Assembly (NCBI GenBank): GCA_030248225.1
Contig: JASANE010016068.1
Coordinates: forward strand, 21,165 to 85,164
DNA: 64,000 bases
From: Trileptium ribeirensis
Lineage: Eukaryota > Nematoda > Enoplea > Enoplida > Thoracostomopsidae
Direction: 5' to 3'
The translations under genes were made by a program, and so were the position numbers. The notes beneath the pieces were generated by a model that saw only the letters and a list, made by a program, of their open reading frames with translations, had not been told where the DNA came from and did not search any database. Positions 36,056 to 48,345 of the stretch are shown piece by piece. How positions within the stretch are numbered: position 1 is the stretch's first letter; the number at the start of each line of letters is the position of its first letter.

Positions 36056-38775
36056 TTAAATTTTTATAGAGTCCTGTGCTTCGATTAAGGGCCCAGAACC
36101 AACAAAACTGGGTAACTTGTTCCATACATGAACTGTTCTAACTGCGAAGCTATGTTTTAACGAGTTAGAGCGAAACTTTGGCTTGAGCAGCTTTTTCCGA
36201 TGGCCGCGGGTATTTGTGTTACCGGACATTACAAACAAGTTTTCGCAGCAATTAATTCATTGTTAAGACATTTAAATATTAGGTTTAGCTCGCGTTTCAA
36301 ACGACGTAGCTCCAGAGGTTATAATCGAAAATATGCCAATCTTTCACTATAAGACATTTCCTGAATACCCATTCTGGCCGCTAATCTATGTGTGAAATAT
36401 CGCTGAACCTTTTCCAGCTTGTCAATTTCCAACAAATAGCACAGTGACCAGACATGGCTGCAGTATTCTATAATCGGGCGGACGTATGACAAATAGGACG
36501 TCCTTATTGATTCCTGATCACTATTTAAAAAAACAGCGAAATAACATATTAATTACTCGGTAAGCTTTAGCGACAATGACATTATAGAGAGTTTCGTATT
36601 TAAATCACAGCTTATCGTAATACCTAAGTTACTAAATTGGGAAACAGAAGGAATTTCAGTTCCCCCAATGTTGTAACGGATATTAGGGATATTTTTGGCC
36701 AAGTGCAAAATATTACATTTAGAGACAGAAATAGAAGGTTGCCGTCCAAGTTACTAAAGAGTTGAATGCATTTTGAAGATATGATGTGGCGGTATTATCG
36801 GCGCTATTTGCAATATTTATATACAATTTAACGTCATCAGCAAACAATTTGCATTTTACGTTTTCAAAAAAAGATGAAGATCGTCAAAATATATGAGAAA
36901 TAAGAGGGGTCCGAGAATGCTACCTTGGGGCACGCCAGAAGTTGCTTTATGGGTTTTTGAAAAAGTGATGTTCAGTTTTACCTTGAATGTTCTGTCATGA
37001 AGGAATGCTTTAATCCATTGAAATAGGGCTCCACGTACTCCTAGAGCGGAAAGCTTTTGGAGCAGCTTAGCGTGTGAGACAGTGTCAAAAGCTTTTGCGA
37101 AATCTGTGTACGCAATATCAACAGATTTTCCGATGTCCCTCTGGATTCCGATCTCATTTGACCAATAATTTACTGCCTCAAGTAGCTGGGTACAGGTTGA
37201 TTTCTTTGAGACAAATCCATGTTTATTCTCACAAATAGTATTATTACAACGCAAAAATGACAAAAGACTGTCATGTATAATAGATTCCATTATTTTACAA
37301 CAGTTAGAGAGCAATGATATTGGCCTGTAGTTCAATGCAATAGACGAGTCGCCTTTTTTGTCCACGGGAATAACATCAGCGCGAAGCCAAGAGTTCGGCA
37401 AACAACCGTTTACAAAAGATTGCTCGAATATATGTGCCAGAAAAGCGAATCACGAAGATTCTTGAGCAAGAACTGTGTGTAGCCATCGGGTGAATGGCTA
37501 TGTTTTGGCTTAAGGCGTCCCATAAATTTGTGCAGAAGTTTAGTAGAAAAAGTTAAACATGTTACAGTGCTTTTTAGGGCTGAGACATGTTGCTTTACAG
37601 ATAGTTGTCCGCAATTTTCATTCAATAATGACGAAAACGCGTTGGCCAGTATGTCGGCACAGGAGTTTTCGTCAGTGGTTAGTTTGCCGTGCGGCGTGGT
37701 AAGAGCACTGAATCCATTTTTGTAATAGAGTTTGTTATTGATATATCTGAAAATACCATTTTGGTTACCACTATTTAATATTTTCTTCTCACGAACTTGT
37801 TTAAAACGGGCAATAGTTTCAGAGCACTTTGATCTGAGTCTTTCATATTTTTCATAATCCGAAGTTTGACGGCTTATTCTCCCCAACTTAGCTTTGCGTT
37901 TGAGAAGTTTCCTAATAAAAAGAGGATACCAAGGTCTACACATGTTCGGGCTTAATTTCTTTTTAAGTATAAATTTGGTATAGGCGTAGTTTAATATTGA
38001 TGTGAACAAGTTCCACTTATCATCAATGTTGAAAGCCGCATTTAAGACGTCTCAATTAACTGAAATTAAAAAATTGTTAAAGGATTCGAAATTTGCATTT
38101 TTGAAATCGTACACATATAAAGGTTCACAAGTTGAAGCATTATTAATATAACCAGCAAGATTAAAGTTAATTGACACATGGTCGGCAAAGCGTTCTCCAC
38201 TAGATACGCTGGGAAAATTCAAACGTGAGGTTGTTAATAAAAGGTTTATACAATTTTCTTTCCGGGATGGAAAATTTACCAACTGATGCAAACCTAGCTC
38301 TTGAACGCACTCCATAAAACATATATTCACGGAAGATTGTGGCTATAAATTATTTTCCCATTTTAAATCAGGCAGCGTGAAATCTCCTACAATTGAAACT
38401 GGGCATGTGACATTGCACATCTGTCTCAAGTATTTGCACGGAGACGTCATATGTACAATATCGCAATTGGGTGGTCCATAAAATAAACCCATGCTAGCCT
38501 ATGCCTGGTGGGGATAAATATATCAATTTCCAAGATTTCCACTATGTCATGTCCAGTTTTGAAGCAAATTACTGAATGTTTGATATCTTTTGCTATGATA
38601 AACGCTACGCCACCCCTTCGGCTATATGTTCGGTCTTTGCGGTGAATAACATATTTACCTGCATCAATTAGGGAATCAGGCATCTCATTTGTTAGCCATG
38701 TTTCACAAACAGCAATAACATGCAAGAGTTCAGAATGTAATATCGCTTCTAGGTCACATATTTCGTTAGCTAAAC
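36056..38775 (-). pseudogene. LINE ORF2: endonuclease and reverse transcriptase, broken
   Basis: Starting from 38775, an APE-type endonuclease is visible: VIAVCETWLTNE, then RRGGVAF, then VGDFTLPDLKWEN (the usual GDFN Asn is Thr) followed by a stop near 38345. The remnant continues with a line reading ADHVSI where SDH is usual. A linker (38009-37410) leads to the reverse transcriptase: LNYRPISLLS, FAKAFDTVSHAKLL (motif A Asp), SGVPQGSILGPLLFLIY (motif B), and after a frameshift in an A-run near 36865, CKLFADDVKLYINIA (catalytic FADD). The C-terminal part at 36238-36056 (GHRKKLLKPKFRSNSLKHSF, then VWNKLPS) is typical of these elements. Catalytic Asp residues remain, but stops and frameshifts inactivate it. 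Confidence 0.85.
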
Positions 38776-38869
38776 TTTAAGCGTTAAAAGATTTGCGCTA
38801 GAGCGGCATACTTCGATACAGTGATTATGTATTTACTCCACGAATTAGTTTACCTATAACCTGATTTTT

Positions 38870-39871
38870 CCATCAATAGTCACGAAGTTATAGTCAACAT
38901 GGCAACGGTTCCCGACAACTGCTTTACCATTGTTAATTATACAGTCTTTGTAAAGCACTAGTTTTTCGTTCAATACTAAATACTTGTCTCGATTTGCAGA
39001 ATTGCTCGCGAGTGCATTGTTTAACTCGTACGCTTTTCCTGAAGAACAGTAAACTGGTTTCGTTCTTCAACAGACATGGAGCAGCGAATGTATATTCCTC
39101 TATATTCTGGCATGTCTTTTAATCGAGAAGCTTGCTACAAGACCGAACGCAACACAGTAGAGGCACGGAAACGAACCTTGAACAGCCGTGGTTTTCTTGG
39201 CCCCGTGCGTTCGTCATTGATGCGACTTGAAATTCTCAGCGAACACATTCGAAATATGTAGTCAAGCTATGCGGACGGGTCGAATGAGTGTCAGATGTTT
39301 GAGACAATTTGTATGTCTTTTCCATTCTCAGGCACTCCCGAGAAGACCAAACAATGTTTTTTGGAGTCGTCGTCAATATCAGATGACCTTATAACTGCAA
39401 TACTATTTCCATTTCTAGCTGCCACCGATGCATACGTTGGATGACTGACATTGTCTTGACTATTATCAATTAGTCGTCTATTGCATAGCTGTGAATGCGG
39501 GAGACGTGGCAAAATTAGTGACAGTTTCAGTAAGCGTTTCGAGCTGCCGTTCAATTTTCTCTTCGAACTGCGTCGATATTACCGAGTACCGGAGTCGTTG
39601 GCGTGCCAGTAAGCTTTACATTGCGACGATTGAGCGCGAATTTCTGACATGCCTGACATACGACAAGAATATCGTCGGCATCACCCACTGCCTTTAGAGA
39701 TTTGTTGTTGCGGATAGATGAGCAGAAGTGGATCCATCCCGCACATAATCCGCATTCGAAACAATCAGGACCACCATCATTTTTGCAATTAACGCACTTG
39801 GTGGATCTTGAGTGAGAAGTCATTGACGGCGCTGTCCGCATAGATTGACGTGACGAGGTTGAGTTAGCCAT
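38870..39871 (-). pseudogene. LINE ORF1: PHD-like finger, RRM-like and C-terminal domains, broken
   Basis: The likely start is the Met of MANSTSSRQSM at 39871. A Cys-rich finger follows: CVNC, CFECGLCAGWIHFC and VVCQAC, spaced like the PHD-type finger of CR1-group ORF1 proteins. After a frameshift near 39554, the frame reads KKHCLVFSGVPENGKDIQIV, which fits the start of an RRM-like domain. Further down are RPRLFKV-like and YRGIYIR, then VEERNQF: the usual ORF1 C-terminal domain, again with stops and shifts. ORF1 proteins coat element RNA and act as chaperones; this copy cannot make an intact one. Confidence 0.75.
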
Positions 39872-40045
39872 GCCTTTGAAGTTGTTAGCCGGATTTCGAA
39901 ATACAGTAGTTGTAGGTAATTTAATAATTTTAAAAGGTAATCTGGTGTAACGCACCAGCACGTCTATTCGTATTTGTTCTTCAATCAATAAAAGCACCCA
40001 ACAGGCAATGTTCCACTGAATGCAATTGGGTTAAAACCATTATCA

Positions 40046-41140
40046 TTCCGTGCCTGGAAAGGAAACTACTATAGTGAACTATTTATAACATCATATACAT
40101 GTCATGTTCAGTAGAATTATATGTATTTTATAACTAGTAAACCTAGGACATGTGTGTTTTTTCTAGAATTCGTGTTCTATTTTTTAAATAACTTTTGTCT
40201 GTCATGATGCCGCTGCAGCTTACATTTTTACTGTTTTGTGCATAGAAAATCACTAAACATAAAGCAAAAATATAATACGCAATGATTTTGTGAAGCCCGC
40301 AGCTTAACTGATATATATATAATTATTGACTGAGATACACCCATATTTCGTACCCGTAAATGTCCGTAGGGGGACGTACGGTGAGACAACCCTTGAAAGT
40401 CAGACTCATGCACCCGCCGCATGGGTGTGCGGAGCATTTTAGCAAGTAATTACAAAAATTTATTTTCAAATTGTGTAAATGGGGGAAAAATTATGCGCAA
40501 AAGTTGAGGATCCGTACAAATCTTTTGGGTTATCGTCCTCCTGGCCTATCCCTACCCCGCTCACCACGGACTTAAGACACCGATGATGTCAGCCAACAAC
40601 TATGAATTGTGATCACATAGTGATAGAGAAACAACTGATTGGTTCTTCACCAGCTGTTTATAATAAACGAAGAAATTACTGCCGAATATTTACAATCATG
40701 TTCACAATGCGTGGCCATTACCGGTACCCACGCCCTAGCATCCCAGGCCAGCCTGAGTATTGCTGGTGAGGTGATCCCAAATATTTTTGAAAAATGTTTT
40801 GCAGCTTGACCTAAAAAAATTATTGCTTCGTGGGGCTATGCCTTCCCGGCGGTTTGTGTTTCAGTAGGTAAATTCTTGATTGGTGCTTGCTTACTTACTG
40901 CAGTACCACGCTGACTTCGGTCTGGTAAAGCAGCTGCTGTTTTTTGCTTGCCCTGCATGTCGCGAGCTGCCTCCACAACGACCGAATCTGGGCTTGATAT
41001 CTGTATCCAGCTGCGGTTCCATATTGTGGCCCCTTATGCTTTTTTCATGTGTCCTATGTCTTCTTGCTCCTAGTGTAGCCGCGAAGGCTTCGAGGTATTT
41101 CGATAGGCCTTCCATTCTGTTGGAGTCAGTTCCATTACGA
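40046..41140. other. Unassigned sequence
   Basis: A GC-rich segment at 40350-40440 contains a small inverted repeat ('gcaccc' and 'gggtgtgc'). No gene was recognised. Confidence 0.4.
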
Positions 41141-41143
41141 GCC

Positions 41144-41377
41144 TCAACGGTCCTTTCTATGTTCCAGCGGGCAAATGCGCCCAAACCAACAATCCCTTGG
41201 CCGACTGATCATTTTGTGGACGGTCAGTGGTTTGTCGCAAAGATCACGAGTGTCTTCGTTCCAAGGCCTGTGTCGCATAGAGTGCTCGCATGTGTGCAAA
41301 ACTTCCACTTGTTGGGCGAATTTTACCGAAAACGTTGCGAAATGTGAAAGGCAAATTTTACATTTCGCATTTGTCAT
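41144..41377 (-). pseudogene. Possible BED-like zinc-finger remnant
   Basis: A minus-strand frame reads AKCKICLSHFATFSVKF, then VLHTCEHSMRHR. The spacing C-x2-C, then aromatic residues, then H-x2-C-x-H-x3-H is reminiscent of BED-type fingers found in hAT transposases and proteins derived from them. The overlapping minus frame 41184-40891 may continue a decayed open frame but is not recognised. The call rests on one short motif. Confidence 0.25.
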
Positions 41378-41399
41378 TTGGCCCTATATTTGACTTTAT

Positions 41400-44300
41400 A
41401 ATAGTCAATTCCTCTCACAAAAAATAAAATGCAAGCATATTTAACCAACAGGTATAAATAATCATTTGGCAAAGTTACCACATGTTCCACTGTATAATAC
41501 AGCTGTTAAGAACTATATTTGATCCAATAGCTGCCTTACTGAAGTTCCGGTTTTTCCATTCCCTGATAATTTTGCAAAGAAACCTGAGCCAGCGTTCCCT
41601 GGCTCGAAACCAGGATGAGCCGGATTTTGCCCACAAAAAATGGGGATACAACAGGCTCAAACCGAAATGATTCAATTTTATAAAAAATTTTCAAAGTGTT
41701 TTTAATGAAAAGCGCTAAAATAATTAATAATTCGCCTCAGAAGGCAAATTCGACCCTACTGAGGTCGAAAACAATGTTTTATGCTAATCTATGCATATTA
41801 TAGAATTTTTTACCTTAAAATCGAATTTTAGAAAAAAAACATTGCTATTTATTTGTTTCAAGTGTTTTTGTTTTACGTGTGGAAATGAAAAAAGTAGCCA
41901 GGCTATTGAAAGAACGGAGTGCGAAATTTGGGCATGCGGCACGAACTGGGGGACACTGTTTTTGTCATGGGCGCCGAAAAATACCAGGCACCTTTTCAGA
42001 ATTTGCAGATACCAGCTGCTTATGCGCTCCTGGAATAGTTCACGGCTTGGCAAAATAATCTGTGAAAACAGGATATGAAATGTGGGCTACATAACGATTA
42101 CCATACATTCCAGTCTGAATTACTAAGCGTTCTACACAAACGTGATATTTTGTTGCGCTAAGTCGTTGATGACAAAATGTTGAAGTTTACGGTATTAAAT
42201 AGATATTGTACTGAATCTGTTAGGTTAGCAATGTCATTTCACGTGTACGGTAAATATTTATCTTAACTCAGCAATCATTTCCAAGTCATATTTGATAACT
42301 GTAAAATTATACTAAACTTCCCAAAATCACAAACAAGCTTTTTCCTGGTAGACAGATTGTTGCTGTGATATTTATATTGCAAGCTTTCTAGCTGATTGTG
42401 TATATCTTAAGTCCGTTCGGTCTATATTGTTCCAACTCCAACAAGTTTCAAATAACAGCAGCTCAGCCGGCAAAGTGTTGCTCCAAAATATGTGGTTTTG
42501 GCTCCATTATATATTGGTTCATGAAGGGTTTATATCATTACTACGGGTAATTTGGTTTACTGCCACGTATCTTCGAGAAATTTCAGCGCCTTATGTTTAC
42601 CCCTTGCTAGGCTATAGACGATAACGTATTAATATTAATCGATTTTGGCCGAAAATAAGGGATTTGTCCAACCCTTGCTTGCAAAAAAATCAAATACAGC
42701 CAACTAAATTTACTTGTATGTGCCATTCTATAATCGCATTCAATGGTAAAATATTCAGGAAATTCTGCCAATCGGTTCTCGAGTTATAGGTGTTGTAGCA
42801 AACGGTGCGTTTAATACTGTATATTGTAGCTAGATAGCAGCATGATCTATCTTAGGATAACATTATTCAGTAATAAATTGAAAATTCCATTTTGCTAATT
42901 GCTGTTGTTTGGTAACTGTTATTTGCGAGTAGGTCGTCGATAGCCATTTTCAGGACATACCCTGCTATATTATAATGCCGACGTTAACATTTCTCATAAA
43001 GCTTTAAAAGAGATCGCAGTTTTAATGCTGCATTAATGTCTGCATACACCAGGGGTAGACACCCAACAATAAAAACTTTTGTATTTGACTATCCGTTATT
43101 AAATAGTCTAACCAAAAATTTTATGTATGTGTTCAGTTTGTGACCACTATATTTTTTGTAATAACTAAGGAATGTTAAAACATAGAAAAATGATACATAT
43201 CCGAATTACGGTAACTGCGGAGCTTCTATTTCGTGGCAAATGTTTTTGCTAAATATATACTTCAACGGTCAGCTGTCGAAGAGATTTTCTCGATAGTTGG
43301 ACACGATAGTTAAATTTGGACAGATATCATGGATATTTTCCGAGTGTTCAATAGATGCATTCATTATAATAATAATTTGCAATGAAAAAGAAATTTCGTA
43401 GGCAATTTTCAAACGAAACAATGATATAAACAAAACGAGAACACTTCGTCGGGTTTCAAATCGGCTCACAAGTTTTGTGCAACCACTAGGATTGATCGAT
43501 GAGGTGTGTCACTGGTGCGTCTGTAAAATATTATGGGTCTAGAATCCCATGGGTCTCAGCGAGTCGTGGGTCACTCCTGGGTGAGTTATAAAGTATCACT
43601 GGAAATTTTTTACACTATAACTGGCCAAATAGATATCTTCTGAATCAGCTCGTCGAGCTGAGTCGAATGGTATCAAAATAAATTACCGCTGTTTCTTCGA
43701 AAATGGTTAATTTCGGTTTGGGGAAGGCTTAAAAGAAAAAGATCCATTATGACAATAACAACATTGAATTGAGCAAGAAAGCGGTAATTTTAATGTTAGT
43801 ACAGCTGAAGGACCACTAACGTATTTGGGATCTTTGAGTTGTTAGGAATTACTTCTGTTACATAAAAAATTCCTTATTTCATACAATACATGTACTTTAT
43901 ACTGGGTACGTCACGCCACAGACAGGATTAGGATGTACCCGTCAATTACAAAGAAAACATTTCTTAGAAATCAAATCGGATGTGTCAAACATACATTTAG
44001 ATAAAATATTTGACGTATGTGAAATGTGGTAATGACATAAACTGAAAAGCTAAACTTTTAACAACTTATATAACTTTACTAATATTACAATGTACCAGTT
44101 TATGGTTCTTTTTTAGAATGCCCAGCCTAATTCTAAGACTAGCCTTCGACTCTTGTTACGTCAGACTAGATGGATTCTTGGAAAACACCCCAATTTATCA
44201 GGGTTCCCTGCTAAATAATGTAACTTATTTTCCCTGACACTTATAAATTTTTCCCTGACCTATATACTTTACAGGGTTTTGATGTGTTCCAGATAGCTCC

Positions 44301-44863
44301 AAATTCCGTAAGCGAAGAGCATAAAGCAAACGGTGAGGCAATAATCGAACTAACATTGCTGATTGTGAAGCTATCAATAGTTTTCCGCTGGCTTCAGCAC
44401 GGGTGAGTGTCTTCATTCGCTGAGCCTTCGATTCGGTCAGCTTAATCGCAATCTTTTTCTGAAATATATCGTTTGTGATCTAGAACTTTGCTTCATGCTT
44501 TTGGTCGACAGGCGTTACTGCGCAAGTTTTTCATAGCGAACCATCCAGGTCGCTATCGACGACTATCCCACAGGCACTTGAGTCATTCTTAACTCCATCG
44601 TATACTAACCGTTATTGAACAACAAGTGTTTTCTCATTCTATATTTCTACCAAGGTTTCGCCCCAAACAACACCGACTGCATGTGTAATCAGAAGTAAAT
44701 ATAAAGATATCAAGTTTAGTGGCGTAATGCGACCTTGGTCGGCAGTACAGTGTTTCCAAGCAATTCCCTTATGTGAACATTCATTTAGTGTACCACTAAA
44801 CGACTAAAGTGATTTGAAACGTCACGGCCAATTAGTATAGTGAATTTTTGCTATTTTCTGCTT
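41400..44863. other. Mostly unassigned; one copy of the dispersed palindrome-core repeat
   Basis: No exon was supported. Near 43641-43674 the core repeat appears as 'tcagctcgtcgagctga' followed by 'gtcgaatggtatcaaaat', a near-palindrome. The rest is AT-rich with short non-descript open frames. Confidence 0.45.
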
Positions 44864-45263
44864 GCAGCCTACTACTTGGACCACATTAAAAAACGCTGAA
44901 GGCTAGTGTCCATTCAGCACACAATTAATACAGATCATAACGTCTGGATTAGCACAAGTCACTCCAGCGTATGCTTCAAATGGCAACGTTCAATGTGCAG
45001 CCTACTACTTGGACCACATTAAAAAACGCTGAAGGCTAGTGTCCATTCAGCACACAACTAATACAGATCATAACGTCTGGATTAGCACAAGTCACTCCAG
45101 CGTATGCTTCAAATGGCAACGTTCAATGTGCAGCCTACTACTTGGACCACATTAAAAAACGCTGAAGGCTAGTGTCCATTCAGCACACAACTAATACAGA
45201 TCATAACGTCTGGATTAGCACAAGTCACTCCAGCGTATGCTTCAAATGGCAACGTTCAATGTG
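44864..45263. repeat. 133-bp tandem triplication
   Basis: Three units start with 'gcagcctactacttggacc' at 44864, 44997 and 45130. Essentially one difference was seen (a C/T in the 'cacacaa.taatacag' segment), which implies very recent duplication or gene conversion. Confidence 0.95.
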
Positions 45264-47638
45264 CTTGACCATACTGCTGCAAAAAATGCTAAGTATTTAC
45301 AATAAAACCATTCCAAATGTCCTAAACTTCCCCAAGCGTTCCTCACAGAACACTCTAAATACACAGTTTTGCCATCAGAACACCCTAGGTTCCATGCAAA
45401 AGCTCCCTAAATTTTCCGTTTCTCAGTTCTCGTTAACCCAAGGGGGCCTCGATTTATATTAGCTACAACTTTAACCAACCTGCCGCTGCATGTGGTAAGC
45501 ATTGCAATATGCCCACACTCCCCGTTCGTTCTAGTTCAGCTCATTTTAGTGCAACAAGTTTCTGAGAAAAACAGACTACGTGCTACGCTAAGACCGTTGA
45601 ATTTAGCACCACTGCTTTAAGTAAACTAGATGAAGCCCGTAGATTGGTCGATTCTGGCCCGAAAAAATTTTCGCCACGAATGTGCGTCTATAACAGGACC
45701 GACATAACCACATTAAAAACTTGAGCCAGATAAAGCCAACTATTCCAAGGTCATTATAACAGCGAAATATACACGAACCTTGCTTTCGAGATCGTGCTTT
45801 TGGATATGGGTTATCTGTTCCCTAGTTTGCTGAATATAGGTGGACCCGCTGTCAATATTTAAACCAAATACAGCAAATCATATTCAAGCTATAGTAACCA
45901 CCGCGGTATTAACTCGATTTTGGCACATTTTTGGTTTGTTGTTCGACTGATAAAGAAGTTACCGGTTAGATATTAAGCCAGCAGTTGCAATAGCTACGGT
46001 CAGCTGTACTGTGGAAATTTTTACAACAAAACTTTAAAAGTTACCCCGTTGTAGCCGAAAATAACAAAATAGGACTTGATTTTGGTATAAAACTGAGAGT
46101 TGGTTAACCTTTGCTCATGGAAAATGCAACATACAAATAAATCCATTTAATAATATATGACGATGGTTAATCGCAATATATGATAAAAAAATTAGGAATA
46201 TATATCCGAATATCTGTGGTTCAGCTGTATTCGTAATAAAAATACGCATTAATGCTGTAACCAACAAAAAGGATGATCTATCTTTAAGAGAAAAAAATTA
46301 CAACTGTTTGTTTCAAATATGACACGTTTTACTGTATGTCTTACTTGGAGCAATATCTTTTGCATACTGTTCCTAATACCTAGGTAAGGTATAACCTTAC
46401 CTACAACTTGAAAGAACATCTGAATATGTCCGACTTTGATTTCAAGCACTAGAACGAATTAATGTTTGGTATTACCTAGGGTAAACCCAACAACAAATGT
46501 CATTGTCAGCCTCCAATTTCCTCTGATTTATTATTGTCGCTATACTAATTAACAAAATTACCACGATCTTCATCTTTGGCAGAAATAACAACCAAGCAAA
46601 CACAGTCTCAGTGTATGACAGATGGTTTAATTGCCCACACCCTGAGTGTGGTAGATCGTCATGATTTCAGCTCGGCAATGCCAGTAGTAATCACACTCCT
46701 TAGTATTTTATAACTATATATGTTCCACGCTTGCCAATACGCCATATGGAACCACTGTAATTACTTAACAATTTTCACCTAACAACCAAATAGCTCTTTT
46801 TAGACAGAAAAATAGAACGACATACACGAAATCAGAAACCATTTCTTCGTATTATTTGTTTATAAATGAATAACAAAAGTATTTTAATTAATTTAATTGA
46901 ACTTTTTCTCTAAATTTCAAGGATATATAATTTTCCAAAAAATGAAAAGATGAACAGTAGTGTCCCATGTCCCCCTATTACTGACTCACACGATACGAGG
47001 TTTAATCCAAAATTGAACCAATGCATTAGCATAGACAATCATTAATAAAATGAACGTGATGTGCCTACCTACACAGCCTTAAAGATGTCAGCGTGTCATT
47101 TATAGCTTTATCACACGCTGAATTACATCACAATTAATTACACAATCCCAACGTTCTCATTTCTCTCAAAACTAACGTGAGTGAACCACTGTTTTATCGA
47201 CAAGAATAGTAGCTGTATTGTGATACTTCTTTACTTCTTTGGCAGACAGTAGGCGAAAACCTAGGCTTTAGCGTGTGATAATTCAAATAAATAGCAGCTG
47301 CATTACAACCCGCAAATGAGTCATTCAGACTTCATTTCCATGAGAATAGAAACTAAAGCCATGCAGAGATTCTTAGGTCTTTTATGTGAATAAAAATATA
47401 TATATAAACGAAAGTACTTATATATAAATAATATATGGTCATTATACTCATGGGCACAAATATATTTCAAGCAGTCATGTGGTGGTTACAACGCTACCCA
47501 ACAGTAGTTTAGGCATCACTTAAACCTGAAAAGGCTGAAAGTAAGGGTATAGTCGCCTAGGCTACGCACTGGAGGCATCACCCTCGAACTTGGTATTGGT
47601 CCTCTCCACCTGATTACAACTGCAATAAAAATGTTGTC
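45264..47638. other. Unassigned AT-rich sequence with one weak exon candidate
   Basis: On the minus strand a 48-nt segment (46433-46386) is bounded by acceptor 'attcgttctag' and donor 'gtaagg', reading LEIKVGHIQMFFQVV. It stands alone and may be chance. Nothing else was recognised. Confidence 0.3.
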
Positions 47639-48345
47639 AAAATGCTATCATCAAATGACTATGTTTAGGTAACTCCACATGCGTGCGTGCTCTCCCACAG
47701 TTAAAATTTTGTGCTGACGAAGCTAGGGTGTTGGTATCTCTCCACTCGCTACTTAGAACAGGAATACAGCTATACTTTTAAGTGAGAATCAACTAAAATG
47801 AGTGAGAATCAACTAAAAATGTTGTAAAAATGCTATCATCAGATGACTATGTTTAGGTAACTCCACATGCGTGCGTGCTCTCCCCCAGTTAAAATTTTGT
47901 GCTGACGATGCTAGGGTGTTGGTATCTCTCCACTCGCTACTTAGAACAGGAATACAGCTATACTTTTAAGTGAGAATCAACTAAAAATGTTGTCAAAATG
48001 CTATCATCAGATGACTATGTTTAGGTAACTCCACATGCGTGCGTGCTCTCCCCCAGTTAAAATTTTGTGCTGACGATGCTAGGGTGTTGGCATCTCTCCA
48101 CTCGCTACTTAGAACAGGAATACAGCTATACTTTTAAGTGAGAATCAACTAAAATGAGTGAGAATCAACTAAAAATGTTGTTAAAATGCTATCATCAGAT
48201 GACTATGTTTCGGTAACTCCACATGCGTGCGTGCTCTCCCCCAGTTAAAATTTTGTGCTGACGATGCTAGGGTGTAGGTATCTCTCCATTAGTTACTTAG
48301 AACAGGAATACAGATATACTTTTAAGTGAGAATCACCTAAATTTC
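47639..48345. repeat. Tandem array with alternating 188- and 168-bp units
   Basis: Units are anchored on 'aaaatgctatcatca' at 47639, 47827, 47995 and 48183 (spacings 188, 168 and 188). The 20-bp difference is a second copy of 'gagaatcaactaaaat' at the end of every other unit. The last unit diverges from about 48275. Confidence 0.9.

Larger units (their letters stand above)
35990..40045 (-). mobile_element. LINE (Jockey/CR1 group), nearly full-length but broken
   Basis: This is a non-LTR retrotransposon on the minus strand, ordered 5' leader (about 40045-39872), ORF1, ORF2 and a short 3' end near 35990. Its domains are described in the two pseudogene entries. Frameshifts and stops interrupt both frames, so it cannot encode an active machinery. 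The 5' leader and ORF1 match the partial copy at 1-1430, which shows that the family is multicopy. Exact ends and target-site duplications were not identified. Confidence 0.85.

Noticed and set aside
40880..41347. 155-codon plus-strand open frame with a hydrophobic stretch
   Set aside because: It is opposite two minus-strand frames of which one has a zinc-finger-like motif; there is no recognisable plus-strand protein.
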